Shown here one piece after another: positions 36,905-45,354 of a stretch of 64,000 nucleotides of DNA (the first letter of the stretch is position 1; the number at the start of each line of letters is the position of its first letter). Location of the stretch: NCBI RefSeq assembly GCF_006539825.1, contig NZ_BJNT01000012.1, forward strand, positions 1 through 64,000, in the 5' to 3' direction. The DNA comes from Corynebacterium variabile. Lineage in GTDB: Bacteria; Actinomycetota; Actinomycetes; Mycobacteriales; Mycobacteriaceae. The position numbers and the translations under genes were made by a program. Below the pieces are notes generated by a model, which was not told the DNA's origin, made no database searches, and saw nothing but the letters and a program-made list of their open reading frames with translations.

Positions 36905-37384
36905 CTAGATGCCGTGGGCGGTGCCGTTGATGCGCTCTGCGATACGCGGGACGATTTCCACCGCATCGGCGGCACCCTCCTCGGTATTGAAGGACAGCAC
37001 GGCGAGGTCCTTGGCGACATAGATCTCGTCGAGAGTGTCGCTGGTCTCCTCCCAGTCCGCCATCACCTCAGCATCCGGGAAGACGTTGATGCCGGTGTCG
37101 TATCCGTTCACGGTGAGATCGAACCGGGCCTCGACATCCCCCAGCTGCTGCTGGCCGCGTACGGGCTCAGTGTGCTCGATGCCGAGGTCGTCGAGGGCAC
37201 CGATGAAGAGGTCCCTGGCTGCCTCGACCTCAGCGTCAGGATCGTCCGCGCTCTCGGTTACCTGGTCGGTGGTGATGGCCGTGGTGGTAGCCGCGGCGGT
37301 CTCGTCGTCATCGTCGCTGCAGGCGGACAGGGTCAGGGCAGACGCCAGCACGATGGTCCCGGTGGTGAGTTTCCTGATGGACAT
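36905..37384 (-). CDS. Small lipoprotein, tandem paralogue 1
   Basis: Secreted lipoprotein of 159 residues with lipobox LSAC (cysteine about residue 22) followed by an acidic stretch and a Thr/Ala-rich linker. The folded part contains LFIGALDDLGIEH, FDLTVNGYDTGINVFPDAE and VAKDLAVLSFNTEEGAADA. It is clearly paralogous to the next gene upstream. Even the ribosome binding site and start context (AGGAGAGACATG) are the same. No known domain is recognised. Confidence 0.75.
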   Translation of the reverse strand: MSIRKLTTGTIVLASALTLSACSDDDDETAAATTTAITTDQVTESADDPDAEVEAARDLFIGALDDLGIEHTEPVRGQQQLGDVEARFDLTVNGYDTGINVFPDAEVMADWEETSDTLDEIYVAKDLAVLSFNTEEGAADAVEIVPRIAERINGTAHGI

Positions 37385-37506
37385 GTCTCTCCTGAAAGGC
37401 AGCAGACTGTATTCCTGTTCCCCACTCAGGTGTAGCACTCCCCTACCCATGGCCGCATCTACGGGAAAGCGCTGCAACCCTCCGGCACCTACGTGGAGTC
37501 GGATCC

Positions 37507-38013
37507 CTAGACGCCGCGGGCGGTGCCGTCAATGTGCTCGGCGATGCGCGGGGCGATCTCTGCCGAGTCGGCGACACCCTCAGTGGTGTTGAGGCTCAAC
37601 ACGGCCAGGTCCTTGGCGACGTGGATGCCGCCGAGGGCTTCACTGGCCTCCTGCCAGGTCGCCATCGACTCCGCATCCGGGTAAACGTTGATGCCGGAGT
37701 CGTATCCGTTGACGGTGAGGTCGAATACAGCCTTCGCTCCCGACAGCTGGACCTGCCCGCGCACGGGCTCGGAGTGCTCGATGCCGAGGTCATCGAGGGC
37801 GCCGATGAAGGTGTCCACCGCGGCCTGGATGTCGGAGACGGGCTGTTCGCCGGCGTCGGTATCCCCGGCGTCTTGCGTGTTCTCCGCGGCCTGGTCGGTG
37901 GTGACGGCAGAGGTGGTGCCCGCGGCGCCCTCATTGTCATCGTCGCTGCAGGCGGCGAGTGCCAGGGCAGTCGCCAGTGCGACGGCACCGGCGGTGAACT
38001 TGGTGATGGTCAT
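37507..38013 (-). CDS. Small lipoprotein, tandem paralogue 2
   Basis: 168-residue lipoprotein with lipobox LAAC. It shares nearly every conserved block with its neighbour: TFIGALDDLGIEHSEPVRGQ, FDLTVNGYDSGINVYPDAE, HVAKDLAVLSLNTTEG and the end IDGTARGV versus INGTAHGI. The pair is a tandem duplication with 122 bases between the genes. The cell-surface role is unknown. The start has the same AGGAGAGAC ribosome binding site as the first copy. Confidence 0.75.
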   Translation of the reverse strand: MTITKFTAGAVALATALALAACSDDDNEGAAGTTSAVTTDQAAENTQDAGDTDAGEQPVSDIQAAVDTFIGALDDLGIEHSEPVRGQVQLSGAKAVFDLTVNGYDSGINVYPDAESMATWQEASEALGGIHVAKDLAVLSLNTTEGVADSAEIAPRIAEHIDGTARGV

Positions 38014-38112
38014 GTCTCTCCTAAGGTCAGCGGAGTCGGTCGACTCCTCGGTCCACGTCAGTTGTAGCGTCCTCGCCGGACAGCTCCGCGTGGCGTTCGA
38101 ACAACCACCCGG

Positions 38113-39036
38113 TCAAACTGCAGCCGCGATCCTGGTGCCGTCCGGGTTATCGCAGACCGTGGCGACCGGGATCGTCCCGTTGAAGATCTCCTCGCTCAGC
38201 TCCTGACTACTCATTGCCGTCGGTGACGAGCAGTTCCACTCCCCGACCTGCATGGCCAGGGTGTTGCCACCACCTTCGGACATCCGCCGGTCGCGGTACT
38301 CCGCGATCACCTCCTGAGCGGTGAGGCAGCCGACTGAGCCCTTGTGGACGTATGCCTCGGTCTCTTCAGGATGGGCGACTCCACACCAGGTCCCCTCACC
38401 CATCGGCTCATCGGTGGAGCTGTAGTCACCGTCGACACCACCGTCCACGGCGGTGGGCTTTGTCGACGACGCCTCAGCCTCCGGCGCCTCGGCCTCCGCG
38501 GTGACCCGGACCGTTCCGCGGAGGCTGATCGCAGCGTCCTCGTGGTTGATGGTGAAGCCGTTATCGCCGAGAGCGCAGTCCAGCGTGCCCTCCGCGTCGG
38601 TCTCACAAGTGATGCCGCCGTGGGTGATGCGCTGGGAGTGCTCCAGCTTCCCAGGGGCAGGCGGAACGCCCTCGAGCATGTACCAGGTCAGACCGTCCTC
38701 ATCGAGGGTGATCGCACCCGGTGGCTGCGTGGGAAACGGTTCGACCGTGATGTCCGGGGCGTCCTCCGGAGCCTTGCCGGAGCAGGTGATGGAGCTGTCT
38801 GCCATCACGCAGAGGCTGGTGGTCCCGTCGCCCATGGGCACATCGAAGACGTAGCGTCCGTCCATCTCGAAGGACGCCGGGTTGACGTCGGTCACGGCCG
38901 GCGCGGTTGTCCCTGCGGTCGACACAGTCTCCGAGGACACCGCGTCCCCGTCATCGGAATCGGAACTGCAGGCGGAGAGGACGAGCAGTGCACTGCCGAG
39001 GAGCACACCGGTGAGGAGCAACTTGTTTCGGTTCAC
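38113..39036 (-). CDS. Secreted lipoprotein, hypothetical
   Basis: About 307 residues starting from a GTG at 39036, with signal peptide LLLTGVLLGSALLVLSAC. The lipobox cysteine is followed by an acidic SSDSDDGD linker. The mature protein has two cysteine pairs (SLCVMADSSITC, GGITCETDAEGTLDC) and a third region with WCGVAHPEE and a CLTAQEV motif, suggesting a disulfide-stabilised fold. No family is recognised. It is the third lipoprotein in a row on this strand, but the sequence is unrelated to the other two. Confidence 0.7.
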   Translation of the reverse strand: MNRNKLLLTGVLLGSALLVLSACSSDSDDGDAVSSETVSTAGTTAPAVTDVNPASFEMDGRYVFDVPMGDGTTSLCVMADSSITCSGKAPEDAPDITVEPFPTQPPGAITLDEDGLTWYMLEGVPPAPGKLEHSQRITHGGITCETDAEGTLDCALGDNGFTINHEDAAISLRGTVRVTAEAEAPEAEASSTKPTAVDGGVDGDYSSTDEPMGEGTWCGVAHPEETEAYVHKGSVGCLTAQEVIAEYRDRRMSEGGGNTLAMQVGEWNCSSPTAMSSQELSEEIFNGTIPVATVCDNPDGTRIAAAV

Positions 39037-39128
39037 GATGTTCAAAGTAGCTGAGCCACAAGACTGGCACGGTTCATTCACAGGATCGACAACCACCGCA
39101 GACTCCCCGCACCGATAGCCTGTTATCT

Positions 39129-39911
39129 ATGCTGATCCCTCACTTTCTCCGCGATTCCACCCGCCACAGCTGAGCCTGGTCCGGGCACCGGGTTGTCGTC
39201 ATCGGTGGCGAGGGCGGCATAGGGCAGGAGCTGTGTCGCCAGTGCGCGGACGCGGGCGGCACCGTGACCTCCCTCGACATCTCCACCGGATTCGATGTCG
39301 CGGACTCCGCCATGGTGAACCGTTGGTTCGCCGACCATCCTGAGGTGGACACGGTGATCTACGCCGCCGGTATCGCTGCCTCCGGTCTGCTTACACGACC
39401 TGAATCCATCGACCAGATCCGGTCAGTCACGGACGTCAACATCATGGGGCTGGTGACGGTCGCCGGCGCGGCCGCACAGCAGATCAGGCAGCATCGCGGG
39501 CGGGTGGTCGTCCTCAACTCCGCGTTCTCCCTGATCACCGCGCCCGGATACGGCGCATACTCCGCGTCGAAAGCTGCCCTGTCAATGGCGGTGTCTGCAC
39601 TGCGCCCGGAACTCTCCCCAGCCACGGTCACCGACTGTGTGTTGGGCGGGGTCGACACCCCCATCTTTGACCGGGCAGCGGATCGTGCAGGAACCCAGGA
39701 AGCCAGGGATGTCGCTGAGCGGTTCCGTCGGCGGATCGCCCGCAACGTTGCCGCTGATGTCGCCGCCGCGATCCTCAGGGCAGCACTGGCCCGTCGGTCG
39801 CGCGCCGCGATCGGGAAGGATGCCGCACTGATCACCGGGGCACACCGGATCGCCCCTTCAGTGCTGCAGAAAGCCGTTGACAGGTTGATCGGCAATCCAT
39901 TCGGAGACTGA
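39129..39911 (+). pseudogene. Short-chain dehydrogenase/reductase with in-frame TGA
   Basis: A frame open from ATG 39129 contains a TGA at 39171-39173 and then continues as an SDR of about 245 residues. The nucleotide-binding strand RVVVIGGEGGIGQEL follows the stop directly, NNAG is replaced by YAAGIAASG, and the catalytic region is VVLNSAFSLITAPGYGAYSASKAA with tyrosine and lysine in YxxxK. An intact product would need the stop read through. Without it the only start (GTG/ATG near 39264) lacks the cofactor motif. Substrate unknown. Confidence 0.65.
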
Positions 39912-40016
39912 GTCCGACCTCTTCCCCGCATTCCCCACCAGAACATTTCCCACCTGACACCATCGGCACCAGTCCGCGGCGAGGGGCCGCCGGACACACC
40001 TATCACAGGGGGAATC

Positions 40017-40811
40017 ATGGTCGAGAGACTCATGCCTGACTTCGGGCTCGACGCACTGCCGTTGGCCATCACATCACCGGGCCGCAGGTGGCCCGGACCG
40101 GGCCCAGGGGAAATGGTGCCCAGCGGGCTCGTTCCCGGTGCACCACCGCACGTCCGCGGTCTGACCAACTTCTGTCACGCGCTACCGCTGGTTCCGGGGG
40201 ATGTGGTGGAGACCGTCCCGCTCGACTCCGAGGAAGGACGCAGCGAGGCGGAGTACACGCTGACCTGGATGGTCGCGGGAATGCCGGGGCAGGACCGGGC
40301 GGAGAAGAAAGCACAGCAGAACGCGCAGCGGAACAAGGGGATGCGCCGGGGGAAGAAGGCGAAGAAAGCCAGACGTAACCAGGGTTGGGAAGACTTCGCC
40401 AACTCCAATGTCTACGCGCCGGTGGTACTCACCCACGTCCGGACGCTGATCCCCGGTGTTCTCGCCATCATCGACGGGTGTGCCGAGCAGAGCCGGAGGG
40501 AGATCGCCGGCCCCGGGATCAGCGGACAACTCATCCCCTACGGGAATGCGGCGGACCGCGACGACGGCATCCTCGAGGACTGGTGGGTGGATGTCGAGTC
40601 CGTGTTCGCCGCCGCCGGGTGCGATCTTCTGGACACGGACGGTGACCGACTGTTCGCGTTCTGGGGTTGGCGGGACTGTGGCGATGTGGTGAAGGACGCA
40701 TGTCTCGCGGCAGGACTTCCGGAGGAGCACACCCGGATCCTCGACTACGACGATCGGGTGCGTGAGGTCGGCAGGTACCTGGAGTTGGATTTGGTGGAGC
40801 AGGCGAGGTGA
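40017..40811 (+). CDS. Hypothetical protein with basic linker
   Basis: 264-residue soluble protein with a strongly basic low-complexity stretch (residues about 98-123, NKGMRRGKKAKKARR). Acidic, tryptophan-rich C-terminal segments follow (DDGILEDWWVDVESVF, LFAFWGWRDCGDVV). The ATG is preceded by a good CAGGGGGAA ribosome binding site. It stands directly upstream of the BrnT/BrnA pair, with 52 bases between. No domain is recognised. Confidence 0.6.
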   Translation: MVERLMPDFGLDALPLAITSPGRRWPGPGPGEMVPSGLVPGAPPHVRGLTNFCHALPLVPGDVVETVPLDSEEGRSEAEYTLTWMVAGMPGQDRAEKKAQQNAQRNKGMRRGKKAKKARRNQGWEDFANSNVYAPVVLTHVRTLIPGVLAIIDGCAEQSRREIAGPGISGQLIPYGNAADRDDGILEDWWVDVESVFAAAGCDLLDTDGDRLFAFWGWRDCGDVVKDACLAAGLPEEHTRILDYDDRVREVGRYLELDLVEQAR

Positions 40812-40863
40812 GGGGTGGCCATGAAGTACCAGAAAAGGTATATTTTCTATCCATGAGCACGCC

Positions 40864-41127
40864 GTGGACTTTGAGTTCGACCCCGTGAAAAGTGCATCCA
40901 ATCTCGTCAAGCACGGCATTGACTTCACTGAAGCACAACAGCTCTGGCTGGATCAGAACCGTCTCGAAGTCAGAGCCAGAACGCAGGACGAGCCCCGCTG
41001 GCTACTGATCGCCAGCTACAACAGCAGGTTCTGGTCGGCGGTGTTCACCTACAGGCCGGATCGCATCCGCATCATCTCAGTTCGGCGAGCAAGACAGAAG
41101 GAGATAACCCTCTATGAAGACCAGTAA
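40864..41127 (+). CDS. brnT: BrnT family type II toxin
   Basis: 87-residue RelE-fold ribonuclease toxin. The family opening FEFDPVKSASNLVKHGIDFTEA and the C-terminal strand IRIISVRRARQKEITLYE are complete. It starts at a GTG; a nearby ATG (40853) is out of frame. An AT-rich promoter-like TATATT (40839-40844) lies just upstream. The gene overlaps brnA by 14 bases in the toxin-first order normal for BrnTA. Confidence 0.9.
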   Translation: MDFEFDPVKSASNLVKHGIDFTEAQQLWLDQNRLEVRARTQDEPRWLLIASYNSRFWSAVFTYRPDRIRIISVRRARQKEITLYEDQ

Positions 41128-41353
41128 GGACTTCGATCAGGCATTTGACCGTGGCGAAGACATCCTCGATGACCTCGACCTCAGCACCGCCCGTCGTCCC
41201 GGCGAGGAGCAGAAACGGGTCAACGTTGATTTCCCCGTTTGGATGGTCGCCGCACTGGACGCTGAAGCCCGCCATCTTGGCGTCACACGCCAGTCGATCA
41301 TCAAGCTGTGGCTCGCGGAGCGTCTCGAACAGCGCAAGAATCCCGCTGCTTGA
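41114..41353 (+). CDS. brnA: BrnA family antitoxin
   Basis: 79-residue antitoxin. The N-terminal part wraps the toxin. The C-terminal half is a ribbon-helix-helix DNA-binding region (KRVNVDFPVWMVAALDAEARHLGVTRQSIIKLWLAERL). It is expected to neutralise BrnT and repress the operon promoter. Length and order fit the family. Confidence 0.9.
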   Translation: MKTSKDFDQAFDRGEDILDDLDLSTARRPGEEQKRVNVDFPVWMVAALDAEARHLGVTRQSIIKLWLAERLEQRKNPAA

Positions 41354-41428
41354 GTAGACGAAACGACGACCGGGCCCATGAGATTGGCAGGCTCTTCCAT
41401 TCACCCTGGTCCGTACACTTCTCACTTA

Positions 41429-41444
41429 TAGACCGCTCTGTCTA
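41429..41444. promoter_or_regulatory. McbR operator in front of the flavoprotein/ferredoxin/ABC operon
   Basis: TAGACCGCTCTGTCTA is a perfect match to the McbR box TAGAC-N6-GTCTA. It ends 15 bases before the ATG at 41459, where it would block transcription. It also overlaps a longer inverted repeat, AGACCGCTC (41430-41438) and GAGCGGTCT (41449-41457). McbR is the master repressor of sulfur assimilation in corynebacteria, so this site places the operon in sulfur metabolism. Confidence 0.8.
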
Positions 41445-41458
41445 CAGTGAGCGGTCTT

Positions 41459-43134
41459 ATGACCACACGATTCACACGACCTTCTCCCGACATCCTCCGT
41501 GACGATCAGGATGCTCTGGAAATCCGCACCGACATCCTCATCATCGGCGGTGGCCCGGCCGCGACCTGGGCCGCCATCAATGCCGCCGACACTGCCGCCG
41601 AACATGGACTCTCTGTCACCCTCGTCGACAAGGGCTGGTGCGGGGCAAGTGGAGTCGCCGCCACCGCCGGCGTCGGCCACTGGCTCACCCCACCCGGCGC
41701 GCCACAGCGGCGCGAGACCTTCGGGGTCAAGGATGCCACCGGCGGTGGTCTTTCCGACTGGGCATGGACAGACGCGTTCCTCGACGAGACCTGGGCCCAG
41801 ATCAGCCGCCTACCGGACATGGGCTGGAACCGGGTCCAGAAGAAGCAGACCGTCCCCAGCCTCGACCTCACCGGCGACAACCCCTCCGGAGTCCCCTACT
41901 TCCGTGGACCTGCACCTGACTACCTGCGCTTCCTGCGCGGACAGGTGAAGAAGCGCGGCGTCCTCATCCTCGACCACAGCCCGGCCACCGGGCTGCTCGT
42001 CACCGACACACGGGACGCCGTCGCCGGCGCCCACGGCCACCAGACACAGGCCAACCGGGGATGGACCGTCCACGCGTCCTCCGTGGTGCTGGCCACCGGC
42101 GGCACCACCTGGCGCAGCCACTCCCTCGGCGGAGATACCAACACCGGCGACGGCCAGCTCATGGCCGCCGAAGCTGGCGCAGATCTCGCGGCGATGGAAT
42201 TCTCGAACTTCCAGGGTATGGTCCCCTTCGGTACCTCCATGGACAAGAACGGCTACTTTATCCAGGCCGAGTACCGGACCGCGGGCGGCACACCGATCAC
42301 CTACACCGACCTGCACTATTCGCGTGTCCCGATCATCGAGCACTCCGTCCGCGGCACCGTGTACTCGCGGTTCTCCCAGTTCACCCCGGACCAGTGGGGC
42401 CGGGTGCGCTCGTCCATGCCGAACTTCTTCGCCGTCACTGACAAGCTCGGCATCGACCCCTTCACCGAGTTCTTCCCCATCGACTGGGTGAACGAAGGGA
42501 CTGTCCGCGGTACCGGCGGCATCCGGGTGGATGACACGACCTGCGCCGCGGGCCTGCCCGGTCTCTTTGTCGCCGGAGATGTCGCCGCCCGCGACAAGAT
42601 CACAGGAGCAGCGACCGGGGCCGGCGGTCCGAACCTGGCCTGGGCGGTGGCGTCCGGAGCATGGGCGGGACGGCACGCCGCCCGACACGCCTCAGGCCAG
42701 GTCAGGAAGGATACCGGCGTGCACCTGGACAGCATTGCGTCCGCCCGCTCCGGCGACCGACGGAGCAGCAGTCCGGATTGGGGGGGCTCACCGACCGCGT
42801 CCGGAGCCAGATGCTTCCCCTGACCAACGCCGTCTTCCGTACCGAAGACCGGCTCACCGGCATGCTCGCCAACCTCGACACCGTCTGGTCGGATCTGCAG
42901 GACGCCGCCCCTTGCAGTTCCGCTGAGCACTACCGGCTCCGTGAGGTCGCCGGTATGGCAGCGATGGCGCGGTGGGCGACGGCGTCCGCGCTGGAACGTC
43001 GGGAGTCCCGCGCGATGCACTACCGCGTCGACCACCCAGAGACCGACCCGACCGCCACCTACCGGCTGGTGACGTCCGGAGTCGACGAGATCCGGGTGCA
43101 GCGTCAGCAGTCCCGCGCGGAGGTGGCCGCATGA
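41459..43134 (+). CDS. Fumarate-reductase/APS-reductase-type flavoprotein (frameshift at a G7 tract)
   Basis: FAD protein of about 558 residues in the succinate dehydrogenase/fumarate reductase/AprA superfamily. The dinucleotide-binding motif is IIGGGPAATWAA near residue 25. VVLATGGTTWR and GDGQLMAAEAGADLAAMEFSNFQG follow, and DVAARDKITGAATGAGGPNL closes the FAD site. The first 440 residues lie in one frame, and the C-terminal helices (RVRSQMLPLTNAVFRTEDRL onward) in another. The frames meet at a run of seven G (42780-42786); one more G restores the full protein. The 3' end overlaps the ferredoxin start (ATGA). The reaction is unknown; McbR control and the sulfonate-type importer point to a sulfur compound. 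Confidence 0.78.
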
Positions 43135-43442
43135 TCGAGGTCATCGACCCTGAGCGCTGCACGAACTGCGGCCTGTGCGCGCAGGTCTACCCGATGAACG
43201 TCTTCACCCTGCGTCCCGACGGCTTCCCCGTCATCGCGGACAAGGTCTCCTGCCAGACCTGCTTCCAGTGCGAGACCTACTGCCCGGCGGACGCCCTGTT
43301 CGTCGACCCCTCCCGGTCCACCGAACGACTGGTCCCAGGGAACGGTGGGGACGCCGACCTGGCGTCCCTGCGCGAGAAGGACTTCCTCGGACGCCACCGG
43401 GACGCCGTGGGCTGGCGCCGCACCAAGACCACCACACACTGA
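43131..43442 (+). CDS. Ferredoxin-family iron-sulfur protein
   Basis: 103-residue protein with two cysteine motifs: CTNCGLCAQVYP and CQTCFQCETYCP. The second is a full [4Fe-4S] set, whereas the first has tyrosine where the fourth cysteine is expected, giving seven cysteines as in 7Fe ferredoxins. By analogy with AprAB-like pairs it would pass electrons to or from the flavoprotein it is translationally coupled to. The C-terminal tail is basic and probably unstructured. Confidence 0.85.
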   Translation: MIEVIDPERCTNCGLCAQVYPMNVFTLRPDGFPVIADKVSCQTCFQCETYCPADALFVDPSRSTERLVPGNGGDADLASLREKDFLGRHRDAVGWRRTKTTTH

Positions 43443-43468
43443 CCTGACTGACCTGAGAAGAGAACACC

Positions 43469-44458
43469 ATGACCATTCCCCTGCGCCGCCTCGGCGGCGT
43501 CCTCACCGGGATCGCCCTCGTCGGCGGACTCGCGGCCTGCGGCAGCTCGGACGCCGCGAGCGACAGCGGCCTGACCAGGATCTCCGTCGGACTACCGTGG
43601 AACGGCGGCGCCGGCTCCACCCCGCGAGACACCGGCCCGTTCGGCTACGCCGAGTCCCTCGGGCTGGCCGAACCGATCCTCGAGAAGCACGGCTTCGAGT
43701 TCGACCGCTACGTCGGCTTCAACAACGGCCCGCCGGTGATCCAGGCCCTGCAGAGCGGGGACATCACCCTCGGCAACCTCGGCGACGTCCCCTCCGTCCA
43801 GGCCAGGGGCAACGGACAGACGATCAGCCCGATCTCCGTAGACCGGCCGACCTCTGGCATCTGGTTCCTCACCAACGACCCCGCGCTGGACAGCATCGAG
43901 AAACTCAAGGGGAGGAAGGTCGGCCTACAGTTCGGGTCGAACTTCGACCGCTACGGGCGTGCGGCGCTGGACCGGCATGGCGCGCTGGACAACGGCAACC
44001 TCGTCAACCTCCTTTTCGCGGACGCCCTGCCCGCCCTGCAGAAGGGCAGCGTGAGTGCGGTGGCTGTTCCCGCGAACACCGCCGCGGTGTGGCTAGAGAA
44101 CAACGACTTCACCGTCGCCTCGAAGGCCGAGATCGATGATCCCGATCTCCTGTCCACCGGGGTGAGCGTGACCACCGACCAGTTCCGTGAGGACCACCCG
44201 GAGATCAGTGACGCCTACTGGGAGGTCAAGCAGGCGGGCATCGCCGAGATCCGCAAGGACCTGGACAAGTACATTGACTGGGCATCTGACCAGCAGAAGG
44301 TCTCGGCGAACTCGTTCCGGGTCTCGAACACCTGGAACTTCAGCGATGAACGCGTCGACCCGGACGGGGTGTCCACGCTGAAGAACTCGCTGGCCTTCCT
44401 CGTGGACCAGGGCATCGTCAAGAAGCCCTTCGACATCGACGAGTGGGTGAACTCATGA
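43469..44458 (+). CDS. Sulfonate-type ABC transporter substrate-binding lipoprotein
   Basis: 329-residue lipoprotein with lipobox LAAC (cysteine about residue 24). It has the SsuA/TauA-type two-lobed fold: GFEFDRYVGFNNGPPVIQALQSGDITLGNLGDVP, then KLKGRKVGLQFGSN and VWLENN. Family members bind alkanesulfonates, taurine, nitrate or thiamine precursors. McbR control of the operon favours a sulfonate or other organosulfur ligand. It is coupled to the permease by an ATGA overlap. Confidence 0.85.
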   Translation: MTIPLRRLGGVLTGIALVGGLAACGSSDAASDSGLTRISVGLPWNGGAGSTPRDTGPFGYAESLGLAEPILEKHGFEFDRYVGFNNGPPVIQALQSGDITLGNLGDVPSVQARGNGQTISPISVDRPTSGIWFLTNDPALDSIEKLKGRKVGLQFGSNFDRYGRAALDRHGALDNGNLVNLLFADALPALQKGSVSAVAVPANTAAVWLENNDFTVASKAEIDDPDLLSTGVSVTTDQFREDHPEISDAYWEVKQAGIAEIRKDLDKYIDWASDQQKVSANSFRVSNTWNFSDERVDPDGVSTLKNSLAFLVDQGIVKKPFDIDEWVNS

Positions 44459-45354
44459 GTACCTCCGTTCTGCACCGCGGCACCGGGCGCCCGGAGGAGG
44501 CGTCCTCCACCCCGGCATCCCCCTCCGACCCGACAGCGGCGACCGCGGGCCTGGTCCCGCCGACCGTGCGGGCCCGTCGGGCCCAGCCGTTCTGGCTGAA
44601 CCTTCTGCTCAGGGCCTCCGGACCGGCCGTGCTCGTGGCTGCCTGGTTCTCGGCGTCCGCGTCCGGTGCGGTCACCTCCCAGCAGTTCCCCGCACCGTGG
44701 GAGGTCTGGAACGCGTTCACTGAACTGGCCCGGTCCGGCGAGCTGTGGGCGAACCTGTCCGTGTCCCTGCGACGCGCCGCGATCGGCCTGGTCGTGGGTA
44801 TCGCGGTCGGGCTGCTCCTGGGGATCGTCTCCGGACTGTCGCGCCTCGGTGACCAGCTCATCGACCCGACGGTGCAGATCGTTCGGACCATCCCGATCCT
44901 GGCCGTCACCCCGCTGCTGATCATCTGGTTCGGGATCGATGAGCTTCCGAAGCTCATCATCATTGCCCTCGCCGCGGGGATACCGACGTATATCAACACC
45001 CATCTCGGCGTCCGGCACGTGGACGCGAAGCTCATCGAGGCCGGCCGCGCGTACGGACTCGGGCACGCGCGGCTGGTGCGTACCGTGGTGATCCCTGAGG
45101 CGCTGCCGCAGATCCTGCTCGGTTTCCGCATCGCGATGACCGCCGCACTCGGGGCGCTGGTCGTCGCCGAGCTGTCGAACACGCAGGCCGGTCTCGGTTT
45201 CCTGATGACCTCGGCGCAGCAGTACTTCCAGACCGACATCGTTGTCGCCTGCATCGTGCTCTACGCGGTCGCCGGGTTGCTCGCGGACACCGTGGTGCGC
45301 GTCCTGGAGCGTGTGACCATGCCCTGGAAGTTCTCGAAGGAGGCTCGGAAATGA
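44455..45354 (+). CDS. Sulfonate-type ABC transporter permease
   Basis: BPD-type permease of 299 residues with a roughly 50-residue cytoplasmic N-terminus and about six transmembrane helices. The ATPase-contacting EAA loop is EAGRAYGLGHARLVRTVVIPEALPQIL. It starts at ATG 44455 overlapping the binding protein stop and itself overlaps the ATPase start by four bases. It belongs to the SsuC/TauC group. Confidence 0.88.
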   Translation: MSTSVLHRGTGRPEEASSTPASPSDPTAATAGLVPPTVRARRAQPFWLNLLLRASGPAVLVAAWFSASASGAVTSQQFPAPWEVWNAFTELARSGELWANLSVSLRRAAIGLVVGIAVGLLLGIVSGLSRLGDQLIDPTVQIVRTIPILAVTPLLIIWFGIDELPKLIIIALAAGIPTYINTHLGVRHVDAKLIEAGRAYGLGHARLVRTVVIPEALPQILLGFRIAMTAALGALVVAELSNTQAGLGFLMTSAQQYFQTDIVVACIVLYAVAGLLADTVVRVLERVTMPWKFSKEARK

